Origin: Nemopilema nomurai
Taxonomy: Eukaryota; Cnidaria; Scyphozoa; Rhizostomeae; Rhizostomatidae
Assembly: GCA_003864495.1 (NCBI GenBank)
Contig: ML133472.1
Span: 310,001-374,000 of the forward strand
Direction: 5' to 3'
Length of the DNA stretch: 64,000 nt
The translations under genes were made by a program, and so were the position numbers. This document shows positions 1 through 12,600 of the stretch, piece after piece. Every line of letters starts with the position of its first letter. Within the stretch, counting starts at the first letter, position 1. The notes beneath the pieces are model-generated. The model did no database searches, was not told where the DNA came from, and saw only the letters and a list, made by a program, of their open reading frames with translations.

Positions 1-91
1 TTTCCTTCCTAGCGATTCAAGTGTATATTCTCTATTTATATGTAGTAAACTTTTCTCAGTTTTTATCTTGTCATTTTTGTGGTGTGTTTAG

Positions 92-705
92 GTGACTGCA
101 GAGCAGTGATTGGAAAACATTCACCATCAGGAATGTGGATTGCCAACCAAATCACACAAGACCAGACAGTTGAAAATTTGAGTGAAGTTGAAAGAATAGA
201 GAACGAACACCCAAGAGAGCAAAAGACTGCAATACGTAATGGGCGTCTCTTGGGGCAGCTACAGCCATTGCGGGCATTTGGTGATGTGCAGTACAAGTGG
301 AGCAAAGAGCTGCATGCCAAAGTCTTAAATGTAGTATACGGCAGGCCTGTAGTCTCCCCAGTAGTGTACCTGACACCACCTTATTTAACTGCAGAACCGA
401 TTGTGAGTCACCGAAAGATAACAAAGGAAGACAGGTTTCTGATCATAGCTTCTGACGGCCTGTGGGAGAAGATTTCGAGTGAGCAAGCAGTGAGCCTTGT
501 TGGATGCCATTTAGACAATGTGAAGAAAAGTGGGAAAGAAGAGAATGGAGCAACCTTGTTGATCAAGTATGCTTTAGGGAAGGGCAGTGATGGTGCACTG
601 GCAAACATGTTAACTCTACCACCTGAATACAAGCGCCATTTTCATGATGACATCACTGTCACTGTGGTTTATTTTGATAGCAATTTCACTTTTTCAAAGC
701 TTTGA
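92..705 (+). CDS. PDP1: Pyruvate dehydrogenase phosphatase catalytic subunit (PDP1-like), terminal exon, 5' part outside window
   Basis: This is the last coding exon of a PP2C-family phosphatase that in animals dephosphorylates and reactivates the mitochondrial pyruvate dehydrogenase complex. The exon opens after an acceptor ending TTTAG at 91 and completes a glycine codon begun in the previous exon. It reads GDCRAVIG, then RAFGDV followed by KW, YLTAEP, ASDGLWE and HDDITV before the TGA at 703-705. These blocks occur in this order in the PDP branch of PP2C enzymes, and the aspartates of ASDG and HDD correspond to metal-binding positions. RAFGDV with a following KW, and YLTAEP, point to PDP rather than a generic PP2C. 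The long single terminal exon carries the C-terminal half of the catalytic domain. An AATAAA at 1369-1374 could be its polyadenylation signal. I cannot separate PDP1 from PDP2 here. Confidence 0.88.
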
Positions 706-3700
706 TTGTTTTTACCCTCTTTTCCAAGCATATAGTATATTTTTATAGTGATTTGTCTCATAAATTTTATGGGGCTTTAGTCTGGTCAATGTTCTACTGA
801 ATAATGATGTTTTTAAGAGTGATATTGGTTTATTGTTATGTTTGTTATTGACTAAGTGTATTAACCATGCGTCTCATTGTCGTGAAATTCTCTTCAGCTT
901 TTTGGGGAATTTTTGTTTATTTCCTTCAACCTGCGATTTTTTTTAACCGCAATGTGTCAAGTGTGTCAAGAATATGATTTAAAACTCTTAGATTGAGAAC
1001 CCAAACCTGCCCTAAGTCAAACAAAACACGCTACAATGGAAGAATAATGTTGATTGTGTCTATTGATCAGTTCTATTATTTTCCTTTACCCATTTAGCAA
1101 AATTTTCAATATGGCCTTGAAATCGTTTGCCTGCAGTGAAATTGGTTCCATTTGAAGATGTCTTGATTTTATGCACATGACATCAATAATGGGTATAAAA
1201 ATCCAATTGCAACTCTAGGATCTCAACTAATAAGCACTGTTTATTTGTTCCTATTTACCGCGGAAGTTGGGTGGCACTGAAGTTCTCAATGCAATCCCAT
1301 TCCACCTGACTCAACTTATATTAGAATGCTAAGATACAAATGTAATCTTTTTTAGGGTAATGAAGTTTAATAAAAAGACGTTTGTTTCTCAGGTTTGTAG
1401 CTACAATGTTCTGATTGCTGTTGCTAAAAATTCAGGTAGCTGTTTAGTTTAATTCTTAGAATCACCAGGTAATGTTTTCAGCTAAATGAGCCTTTGGCAT
1501 GATCGGAAAAGGTACTGTGCAGGCAATTTCAGAATTAAAGACAGTTACTGCTTAAGGGGGCTGGGTTAATGCGTGAACTTCGCATCGCTGATGCTGCTGA
1601 AGCACTAGTTTTATTAAAAGTCAGGCCTGTCTTTGCTAAGGTCCGATTACCGAAACTAAGTAGAGCTAAAATTGTCGCCGGTTGTAAGACCTCACTTCGC
1701 ATTCATTTTTGTAAACTCTGCTTAAGTGCCGTCGTGTCTTTTTGCCATAAAAGTAAAGAATTTATCAAACCTAGGCCAAAAAGTGAGCTTGCATTTCCTA
1801 GGCAGTGACAATATGTCAGGAAGACTCTAATGGGGCTTTTTTGTATTATGCTGCATGTTGTTTGCAATAAGTGGGCCGGCAATTCCTTAGGAAACATGTC
1901 AAGCGATGAAGTAGTAAGTCACGATCCTTGTGGTACCCCAACCTATGGAGAAACCTGCGACGATTTTGTGGACGAATGAATATAGACGAATTTCCATCTC
2001 TCACTGGTCATAGTTCTGACGTTTTATGGTAAGTCTTAAGAGGACTGTCAAACCAAAAGGCACTGAAAATTACACTTTTTTCTTATTTTTCTCAAGTTGG
2101 CTTTTTTATCAACCTCAATGCTAGTTTTTGGAGACATTCGATGCGGGAGTAATTCTTATTGCCATTTGTTAGTCAGTTTTTTCAACTGGAAACCTGTGCT
2201 TGGTATCCTAATTGATGCTCAATTTCATTATTGTTCTTAAATCAATACATGTTTCCTGCCATATACGCGATGCTTCGTTCGATGTTTGGTTCAAAGAATA
2301 TATTGCAAGTCCTAGGCATCAATACCAATTTTCACCTACATTCGTTCGCTAAGAGTCATCTAGCCTCCTCGATTTACAAACACCTCGTCGACGTATCCGT
2401 GTCAACAAACAGGCAGAAATATCATTACAAACATTTGCTTTTTCAATTGTTGATTTTTCACTTCTTCTCCGACATGTTAGGAACACATGTCTGCACTTTG
2501 CGGCTTGCAGTGTCCTTCAATTCAATCGGCCTACTTTCTTTCTTCTATTCACCATTTGAGACTCATTCAGAAACCTGCCGACACCAGATTCTCTGAGTAG
2601 TTCTACATTCAAGGGATTGCAGGTCATTATAGTCCTCTGTTGTCTTGCTGACAGAGCTGAAGTATAATGAGAAGATTGCTGTGGAGTCATTTTTCTCGGG
2701 GAGCTTTCTTTCTGAGCACAACAAATATTAGCTTGCGAACTACTTCAAACGATGCACCTTCAACAAACAACTTCTTCTAATCAAGCCCATGTAAGTATTT
2801 AGCTGACGTCTTTTGATGTTCCTCTCTGCGTTGCGTGACAATAGCTTTATATAGTCCCGAAATTGTCCCATTGTTGCTGTTGCATCCAATCCTTCTTGAG
2901 TTCGACTTGTATTAGTCTAAACAAATATTCTATCAAGGAAACGATCCTGCATTTGAAAGCTCAGTTTAAACATTTTGATAATTCACACGTTCTGCGTACA
3001 AAATTCTGCCGGGGTTTTTCTAGCAATACAAGTAAGTATCAGAGTTTTTAGCACATTAATTTTATTGAATTTTTATGATTATGGATTACACGTAACGTTA
3101 CCGATATATAATCACTAACTGGTCTGCTAGAAAAATTTTTACGTTTACACGGGAAAGGTTTTGCAGGATTTGCTGTGACGTGAATTCGATATGACGTACC
3201 CCTGGTTCAATGCAATCAGCTGTTTTACGAGTGACCATGTTGATCGATTGCCATCGCTGCCCTAAACTAAGAGCATTCTCCAATATTTCATTGAAGCTGT
3301 TTGCTTACTGTCTGTTGGATTGTTTTATCGAGAGCACGAGATTCAAAATGATGAAAGTTTACTCTATTGGAAAATGATTATTTCTAGGAACTTCGAAAAA
3401 ACTCTCAATTTGCCTGAGTGAAATCTCATCATGAATTAATTAAGCGCTGGTTTCTATTCAACCTTGTACTTTCCATTTTCTAACTTTACTTTCCAAAGGG
3501 CCTAAAGTGGTAGCAGTTTCAGAATCAGAATGTGCAATTTTGCTTCTAAATTCAGCTTCTTTCCATCAAGCCAATCATCAAAGCATTTAATACTTATTTA
3601 CTCATTTACCTTTCATTTTCACTTTCTCTTAAACAAAGATTCATTAGGCAACTAGTGCAATGGTTTCACCTTACACAAAAGTAGCGATCTATTTTGAAAT

Positions 3701-5473
3701 ACAGCAAGTGAAGATATTAAAATTCGAGTTTCTTTCATATTAAAATCACCTTCGATGTTCAATGCTACATCTTGTCTCCTAAAATGACCATCTTTTAGAG
3801 CTCAAGACACTAAAGGTGAAAATTACTGCGCAAGAAGGGGCGTACGATATGAATGTAATTAGGGTTGACCGCTACTAACAAAAATAGGCTTCTCCAGTAG
3901 TCTCGGGTGCCCATGCACGACCACTGCCCCTCTTTGCTCTCGTTTCTTGGTGAAGGAATAAACATAACCCGAATGACACATAAAGCTAGCGCATATATCA
4001 CTGGCAGCGGCGTAACCAGGGTAATTTCTAATAGGGGAAGCAAAAGGGATTGTTTCTATTGTTAAGGTATTTTCAAACCACCCCCTCTTTGAGATGCAGA
4101 ATTTCTTAGATAAGGAGGCAAAGATCAAGGCATACGAAGCAAGCATTTGCAAAATTTGGATTGTGGGGTTTCTGCTCTTATGGCCTACTTAATCGGTGAT
4201 AAATCTAGCCAAGACACCCATAACTCCTAGAATTCAGATCACCTAATGAAACGAACTTCAAAGCAGTCACAGCAGAATTTCGATAGGCAGAGACTATTTG
4301 GTACCAAGCTTTCATTTCTGTAGAGCAACATTCCTTGTAAAACAGAACCTTCGAACCATTGAAAGATATAGATGCAAGCCCCTCGAAGGCTGATGAAATA
4401 AAAGCACTGATTCCTTGGTAGTTATATAATATTATTGTAGTTATATAAGTTATTGAGCAGTTTCTTTGCAACGGAAGAATTACATAGTAGGAAAAAGGAG
4501 ATAATTGTCATTTCCACCAGCAAAGCTGAAGGACGCAGGCAGTTGTGACACCAAGCCACATGGTTGGACTTTCCGAAGAGATTCGAATAAAGGTACTGTC
4601 AAGACCTTGGGATTATTCCACCTTTTGATGGAGCTAATCTTGGGCTAAAAATGATGGAGCCAAAAATGTTCATCATCAGACACAGTCAAACTTCTTTTGT
4701 TCCTGCACAGCATGTTTAACCTTCCACTCTACACAGTTGGCACATCTCATTCCCTCTTGAACCATGGTGCTATATCATAAGACTTTTGTGATCATGCTTT
4801 CCCGCAATGCTCTGTTATTTATCATGTGTATTACTTCTGTAATCTTGATTTTCATAACATCTTCTTGGATCCATCCAGGCTGGCCCTTTGTTCACAGTGT
4901 TCTCCGCCTTCCCCTGTTTGACTTTCTTCTATCTGTCTAGTCAGTTCCAAGTTCCCAAGTCTCTTAAAGGGACTTTCTGGCATTTGTTCTCAATTATTGG
5001 TCTTCTGTGGCGACAAAGCCAAACAAAACGACATTTTGCAATTGCTCGACCTCACGTATCACGTTTCGTCACTTGGTGGAGCGTATCATTTGATACATTA
5101 CGCTTATAGTAAATTTCAAGTGAGAATGAATTAGAAAGATCCTGTCGAGTACGAGTTCAAAGTTCGGAGTGATACTTTTCTTCAATAATGGAAAAGTAGC
5201 TGGAAATAGACCAAGTTCCTGAACATGTGACACATGTTTTTGCCAATATTCACTGATAAAAAGGGTTAACTTTGTGCTTAAATCTGATATTAGATGCTTG
5301 CCTAGGCATGTCTAGATGAGTTTTTGAAGGGCGCTTCTTTCTCGACTCACGAAGACTACAGCTTCGTGGGTATGACATATTTTTGAAAACTGGTGACGAT
5401 TGCTAGTGCCCAGGCTCCATGAAACTAGAAACAAATTTGGAGGATGGAGATATAAAATGGAGCTGTAAAGGTC
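706..5473. other. Intergenic region with no convincing gene
   Basis: I see no exon that combines splice sites with a protein-like frame in this 4.8 kb. The first 600 to 700 bases are probably the 3' UTR of the PDP1-like gene, ending near AATAAA at 1369-1374. Open frames at 1569-1808 and 2231-2596 have no recognisable motifs and no supporting splice sites. Around 3880-4080 the text resembles the eroded end of a DNA transposon (see separate entry). Confidence 0.6.
3880..4080. mobile_element. Possible remnant of a DNA transposon end
   Basis: The stretch includes ACTGGCAGCGGCGTAACCAG at 4000-4019, followed by a purine-rich run. It resembles the CAGTGGCGTAACCAGG-type termini of many animal DNA transposons, with a small insertion. 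No second terminus or transposase was found, so this is resemblance only. Confidence 0.25.
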
Positions 5474-6036
5474 ATGGCTCTTTCAGCCCAAAATGATAAC
5501 GGACAAAGCGGAGCTGAGGAGCAAAATATGGTTAAAAAGAATGCTTTAAGTGCTGAGATGAAGAGCAAGGTTAGTACCGTAACCTATCGCTAGGATTCGG
5601 TCTGCATCCGATGGCAGCATTCAAGCAAGGCCAGCCGAAATTTTTAGGAAACAACTTTTTGTGTTTACAACCTCGTAATTGTTTGGTACTTGCTAAATGC
5701 CTTGGTTACTAATCCAATCTCACTCTCCAATTGAACAATTACGAATGTATTACTGCCATTTCTCTATGAAAAGCTCGCTGTCCCTACGTAAGAATATTTC
5801 CTGAGCATCCACTGTTTCAGATTGCTGCTTTCCGAGACAGAAGGCTTACCGTAGGCCCAAGTGATCTTTTCAAAACAGACTTTTCTCGACGAGAGCCAAA
5901 GAAGTACGCAGACAATTTGTGCAAAAATAGCGAGTCAAAGTTGTGCTGTTGTCCTGTTTGTAACTTTGTTTCAGAACTGTGTACGGTTCTTGGGATTCAA
6001 AGCATTTTCGTTTTATACTTTTATCAAGGCCATTAA
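5474..6036 (+). CDS. Possible two-exon small orphan protein (103 aa), cysteine-rich C-terminal half
   Basis: Exon 1 (5474-5569) starts at ATG and encodes 32 hydrophilic residues beginning MALSAQND and ending MKSK at a GTTAGT donor. The nearest good acceptor, CTGTTTCAG at 5812-5820, opens exon 2 in the same phase. Exon 2 (5821-6036) stays open for 71 codons to a TAA. It begins IAAFRDRR, passes through SRREPKKYA, has the cysteine cluster LCCCPVC, and ends in a partly hydrophobic tail (SIFVLYFY). The intron is 251 bp. Support is phase agreement, canonical splice sites and a protein-like composition; I recognise no family. One alternative is that 5474-5569, perhaps with 5821-5850 (donor GTAGGC), is an upstream part of MEIOC spliced to 9646, which is also phase-compatible. 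A tail-anchored or secreted role cannot be claimed. Confidence 0.42.
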
Positions 6037-9000
6037 TGAGGGAATTGATTATTATTCTAGTACGCATTAGATGGACCAAGTGTAATCAAGCTTCACTTGT
6101 AATTTCACCAAGTGGGCTTATAGTTAGAAATGAGGGATACATTTCAGTTCCTCTTTATGATAATAATAATAAGGAATTGATCTGTTCTCAAAGGTATCAT
6201 GAGAATGGAAGAAGAACATTTATGTAGGGAGAATTATAGGAAAACAAATTATGAGTGCTTTAGATTAGAATGATGACATTGAAATATATTCTATGGAGAG
6301 ATCTGTTGGGATGGGTAGTTCAAGTTTTGTGAAAATGGCCTTACAACTATTATCTTTCCAAAATTGTCCGTAACTTTTTGTTTGTTTATTTTTTGAAAGT
6401 GTACGAAAATACTATGTGCTGTTTTGTCACATAATGTATTTTGTTTTCCTGTAACACAAAATGTATGGACCAGACATGGCCATTCTATTAAATGACCAAC
6501 TTTGTTTGAAATTTGCCAAGCTTTGTGGGTGATTTGATTTTATATTTTCAAAGCTTCTGCTTTTCCTGTTAATATCTTCCTTAAATGTTGATAGTAGGAA
6601 TTGTACATCAAAGTTATACCTTTTAATTGAAATTCAGTTGCATTTTTATGGCACAGTCATGGAATAGTTTTATCAAAAATGCAGATCTTATGATTTTTCC
6701 AGGCTCATAGTCTTGACATTTCAACCTGCTAAAACAAATACTATACTTGAATGATACATTTTCTGGCCAGGCAAGTTATATCAAAAATGTCCTTTTGTTA
6801 ACACAAGCAAACCATCATAATGACTCCTTGTAGCAGTTTTAACTGCCCTATCATAGTTTTCTGTAGTCAAGAAGGGTCATCCCTCGTTGTTGTTGACATT
6901 ATTCTAAATACTTTCATTCTCATTTTAAGTCTTTATCCTACTGTTGCACAATGAAGCCTCTTTTTCCAATCTTACCCTGTTACTATTTCAGCTCAGGGTA
7001 CTGTCTTTTACATGCTACGTTTGTCTTATGCAGCAAAAGCATTTTGCTAATTATATATGTAACTTCTTATTTTCGTAAGCATCACCCTTACATTGGCTAC
7101 CATCAATTGTTTTTTATGTGATACATTTTGTGCTAACATTCCATATTCCAAAAAAATAAAAAGTTTATAATTGCCTATAATCTCCCAACTATATATGTTG
7201 CAAAGATCACTGCTCCTCATAACACACAAAGGTTTTGTAACCCTTTCATAAACAGCCAAAGGACAACTTGTTGTGAACGATTAATTGATGTGACTGTAGC
7301 TGAAATTCCAGTACCCTTTGGTCTGCTTGTAAATTATGAGAAAAAGAAGTAAATGAATAGAAAATAAATTTTCAAGTAGGTTTTGAAATATTATTTTAGT
7401 CTTAACAAATGCTGAGAGATTATTTTTATTATTTAATGAAGGATCACTTTCGTATCTAATCTTCTGTCCAATAAACATTTGCTATTGGGTCCTAAATTGG
7501 GTCCTAATACAGTGTTATGTAGTCCTCTGCAAGGTGAATTTTTTCTGAAATCTCATTAAGGCTCTGGCAATCGCTCTTTTAAGTAGAGTTTGTGGTCTTT
7601 TTGTGTTTCAAGGGAAAATCCTCATAGAGCTCTAGAGCTTGATTAAAAGGCTTCTTGCTTGTTGGAAAATTAAAAAAAAGTCCTTTTTCAAAAACCTCTA
7701 CATATATGCAAAAAGTTTTGTCAATTTGTGGCAATTTGATTTTTATAAAGCATATGATTATTGATTCATGTTCAAAGTCATTAAAGGCAGAAACATGTTT
7801 TTGAGAAACGCTAATATTGATATAAATATAAATTTGTTGTCAAAAGATTATGGTGATTTTTTGTTATTGTTATCAAATCATTTTATCAATATTTTGCTTT
7901 TATTAACCAAAGTTTGATAGGATGCAATAGTATGCCTAATATTCAGGCTGAAAATCAATGAGAGAATGCACTGAAAGACTTTTGCTTTAAAATCAACTTG
8001 GTCCAGATCTTGTTGAGTGATATGTTTCTTACTGACATTTAACTCTTGGTATCTTCATTCAATTCAAATTAGTCGAAGTGGAGAAATAATATGCGAGGTT
8101 ATATATACCAACCAATGTGTGCAGATGTTTCTTTCCCCTATGCCAAGCATTGGAATAAGAAACATAGGAATTTTTGTGCCTGCCAACTGATAACAATTTA
8201 AGCTACATAACAAATTTAAGCTACATAACAAATTTAAGCTTTGACATTCTTTGTTGCAATGTTTGATTTAAATATCTATGAATTTATTCCATTTCATAGC
8301 ATTTGAAGACATCAATGATAATACTTTTGCAAATGTGGATAAAGGCATTGTCTGGCTCAATTAATGTATTAAGTTTTTTCCAGCATGTATACCCTATAAA
8401 CTTTTAATCCACTGTTCATAAATAGCTTTCAGTTGCTATGAAGCTCGTTGTTCTATTTATAATTTCTTTGTAGTTGTGTGCAGGTGCATTGTATTGTTCT
8501 GTTGTAGTTGCATTTGTTGGAATCTTACAACGTTTAAAATCTTTTTGTGTAATTCCTACCTGATCAATGTGTTTTTTTAAAAGAATAAATAATGCTTACT
8601 TATCATGTTTTTCATGCTAAAATGAGCTTAAAAATTGACTCTCTGCTCTAACAAGGTAAAAGCTTTCAAACTAGAATGAATGAATCAGGCTGTTATTATT
8701 TTTTTCAATTTTTGTTCCCAGTTGCAAAAAATTGTCTTATTTCTAGATATGTATACCGTAAATTGTATTTGTATCCGCTTCTCCCTCTTAGATTTACTTA
8801 CATAAGGAAGATCTATATTTTATTTTCAAATAGTTGCAATACGGCTAAGCATCGTGGTATTTTTTGAGATTCAGGGCCTTTTCATTTGTTATGCGATGGA
8901 GTCCCTGGCAAGAGGACCTCTAAACCTGTTATTGTTTGTGTTGTGATGTTATCATTGTTTTTGGCATTCACTGTTTGCCATTATTAGCGGAAAACAATTA

Positions 9001-9645
9001 TTTGTCTATTGCCTTTGCGTGCTGCCATGCTCCTTGAAATGACGTCAAATCGGAGTGTTTACCACGATTTCATTGCAGCTGAATTACCTGTAGGTTCAGC
9101 TGAGGGTGAGGCTTATTGTTTGGAAGTCCTCACGTATCAATATTTGATGTAAGCTTTATACTCATGATTGGTTGCTCATGTAAAAAATTCGAACGAAACA
9201 GCTAGTAAGCAAGTGTTTACTAAATTGTCGATTGTTTTTCGTCATACAATTTGTGAAGTGCAAGTTCCCACTATTCGTGTGTGTTCACACGATAATTGTT
9301 TTATTTCCTTCTTTGCGGAAGGAATCAGATGCTATTAAATGAATCTTACTAAGGATATATATAAGGTTAATGTCTCCATTTAGTCAGAGTCTATCATTAT
9401 AACTCATTTTGTGCTATTCGAACATTTTTGGAACATGTTTTTGTTTCAGAATACGTTATCAAATTAGGAGTAAGTGAAGGGGTGCTAATGATGGGGCCGA
9501 TAAACTCAGTAATATGTCATACTTTGACTTAAGCATTTGCCTTCATGTATGTTGTTGGTTCCCTTAGTGAGAAACTTTTCTGGCTGCAATTTTAGCATGA
9601 TTCAGGCATCTGCTTGGAACCATGGAACCTTGAGTCAATGGACAG
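6037..9645. other. AT-rich intergenic region, no convincing gene
   Basis: This 3.6 kb is very AT-rich with short open frames only. It holds a small 18-bp tandem repeat at 8194-8239 and a perfect cyclic-AMP-response-type palindrome TGACGTCA at 9040-9047, about 0.6 kb upstream of the MEIOC start. An acceptor-like TTTTAG just before 9598 could open the first MEIOC exon with a short 5' UTR. I see no other gene content. Confidence 0.6.
8194..8239. repeat. 18-bp tandem repeat, about 2.5 copies
   Basis: The unit CAAATTTAAGCTACATAA occurs twice with one base different, followed by a partial third copy ending TTTAAGCT. It lies in non-coding DNA with no associated feature. Confidence 0.8.
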
Positions 9646-9678
9646 TATAAAAGTGCCCGGTTCAATTCCGATATATCA

Positions 9679-12600
9679 ATGGCCCATAGCACGCCGAATT
9701 CCGATGAGATTGCTCCTCCGCTCATGGACGTACAGTTCTCTACGCAGGCGGACGACCAATCGTCCAAGCAGCACATTGCCTACCACGTTCTATCCAACCT
9801 GTTGGACGACGAAATCAGCGACGGAGGCGCACAACACACAGCCATACCCAAAACCGAACTAAACGACGTGTAAGTTCGGCAGAAATATATATTTATATTG
9901 AGAAATCCTACATCAAAATTTCTGAGTTTTGCACTAGTTTTAATTACTGCGAGGTTTTTTGCCAAGGACTACAAAGGTTTTCCCTCCGTAATATTTTTCT
10001 TTTTGAAGTTCCGTTTATGCAGTTTTGAAGTCCTCCATTTGCAAGACTTCTTTCATGGATGTCTGCTCTCTTTTAAAGTGTTTTTGTTTACTTTCGATCC
10101 TTCAATTTTTCAGTGAAAATACAGCCCACCTGTTGTGGAGCGACTATTTTCGTTCACTAAATAAGGCTCCTATTAATGTCAATTTGCGTTATTTGTTCAA
10201 ACATTACATATATAACAATGTATATATGTTTTGAAATGAATTAGCTCTATAACCCACTTATCTGGAATGTACAACACCTACCAGGAATGCTGGAACAATA
10301 ACCAAAACTTTTGGACTCATTTTTATCCATTCCCCTGCCCCCTGTAGGCAATGTTGCCCTACTGCCAGACAAAGATAGATTTTTTCCTGCTGCACTTTGT
10401 TATTATTATTGTTTTGGGGAATGAGGAAAATTAACAGCTCAGGGATTTCAAATAAGTAGAAAACGCAGAAGGTGGAGAAAATTCTGAATTGTTCCAAGCA
10501 CTTGTATCTTAGCACCTGAATTTATTTCCGCATGTAGCAAAGACGCAATGGTAGTCCTTTTCGAGTCCCCCACGTAAGCAGCGCCCCCCGCCTGGAAAAA
10601 TACAGCTGGGTTGTTTTGTATCTGCGTCCCAATTATCATCGACACCGCAAATCTCAAATAACGTCAGAGTGTAGTTGCATCAGCAATAAATTCATTTTTG
10701 AGTGTATTGAGAGTCGACCGGTTAAACTGCGCCTATTGAAGAGAACGTCCAGTGAATTTTGATATGATTCTGCCTTTCTCGCTTGTTAGCAAACTGTGGC
10801 CAACGGGCTTTTAGACGTGAATCCGCCTTTCTAGAAGGCAATACCATCATGCTTGTAGGCGAACACTTGCTTTCAGTTGTGTGTTTACCAAACCATTCCG
10901 CTTGTAATAATCTCTATCCGTTTTCCTTCGCGCCATTTCAGATTCGACAGTGCTGGCTCTTGGCCCCCAAGCATCTCTTCTTTGTCATCCAGCTTCAGCC
11001 TGAACCTTGATCTTCACGACAATTCCAACCAAACTGGCTTTCCAGGCAGGATCATCCACGACATATGGTCCCCAAACCCCTCCCCCAAAGGCTCATACCC
11101 TTCCACCCCAAGTGAAGACAGTATTCCCTATTTTCCGAGTAGTCATGACAACCGCGAGTCGCCCTACCATAATGGTAGCCCTGTGGATCTGCTTATGGGA
11201 AGGTGCAGTGGCTCTCCGATGCTTGCGTCGCCCTGCTGTTTGCCCCCTGATCAGTCGTTCTTGCCCCACAATCCAAGGAAAGAGAGCTCCCCATTCTACA
11301 GCTCCGGTTTCGTCAGCATGGACTCCTTTAACAACAACCATGCCATGAGCAATGGCTTTGACAACGGACTTGATATTGAACACGGAAAGATCCAGCGCCA
11401 GAACATGCATGCCATCAGGGCTTTGCAGTTCGCCGATTCTTGTAGTGATGCCCCACAAGGTGGACATGACTTAGGGGGGAGGGAGTCAACCCCAACGGCG
11501 CTATCTGACGATGCTCACAAGAACGAGGGAAGGGCTAGAAAGCACCAGGTTCACTTCGAAGACAGGGAGCAAAATGGCTTCGTGACCAAGCACAACAATG
11601 GACAGGTGATTCCCTCGAGGGAAGAAATGATGTCCGCTGGGAAGAGACTTGGATCCGGGTTGGACGAGTGTTTAGATCAACTGAGGCACCTGGAGAGGGA
11701 GTACCGTAAGGTAGGGGACTTTCTCTCACAAAGGGGTGTGTTATAAAAGCACAATTATTTCATGTTTACGCCCCTTTATGATACGCCATGTATGTTTGTT
11801 AGCTGATCGAGAGCCCTATACTGCTGTGCAAAAGGCTGCATGCTTGAGTCAAGCTTCGTCAGTATGCGCAGGTCCGTTTGCACCGAAGAGTGCATAGATG
11901 CCAACGTAGTATGCTTCAGGGTAGCCGAAGCCTGGAGCTATCAGCCTTACAAGGGGCCCTTGGGCGAACTCAGCAGAATCTATTGGTTTTGATGCTTCTG
12001 ACGTTTCTAGGACTTTCTGACGCTTCTAGGACTTTCTGACACTTCTAGGACTTGTTGACGCTTCTAGGACTTGTTGACGCTTCTAGGACTTGTTGACGCT
12101 TCTAGGACTTGTTGACGCTTCTAGGACTTTCTGACGCTTCTAGGACTTACTGACGCTTCTAGGACTTTCTGATGCTTCTAGGACTTGTTGACGCTTCTAG
12201 GAAGCTCTGACGCTTCTAGGACTTGTTGACGCTTCTAGGACTTGTTGACGCTTCTAGGACTTTCTGACGCTTCTAGGACTTACTGACGCTTCTAGGACTT
12301 TCTGATGCTTCTAGGACTTGTTGACGCTTCTAGGAAGCTCTGACGCTTCTAGGACTTTCTGACGCTTCTAGGACTTACTGACGCTTCTAGGACTTTCTGA
12401 CGCTTCTAGGACTTGTTGACGCTTCTAGGTCTTTCTCACGCTTCTAGGACGCTCTGACGCGTGTCAAAATTGCCAGGTCAACTCTTCCAGATTATTTAAA
12501 GATAAGGAGACGTTGCAACAGTTTTGAACTGGCAACCAGTTAAAAACAAGCAATAATAAAGACATTTATCATGCTTAGAAGTGGAATGCAATCGTTATAA

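Noticed and set aside
2231..2596. 121-codon open frame on the plus strand
   Set aside because: No motif, no splice support and an amino-acid composition typical of translated AT-rich DNA.
9606..9678. Upstream extension of the first MEIOC exon as coding
   Set aside because: An in-frame TGA at 9631-9633 blocks it unless the exon begins at 9646, where the acceptor has a poor pyrimidine tract.
11007..11467. Long frames on both strands across MEIOC exon 2
   Set aside because: They are shadows of the MEIOC coding frame, which alone has phase-matched splice sites at both ends.
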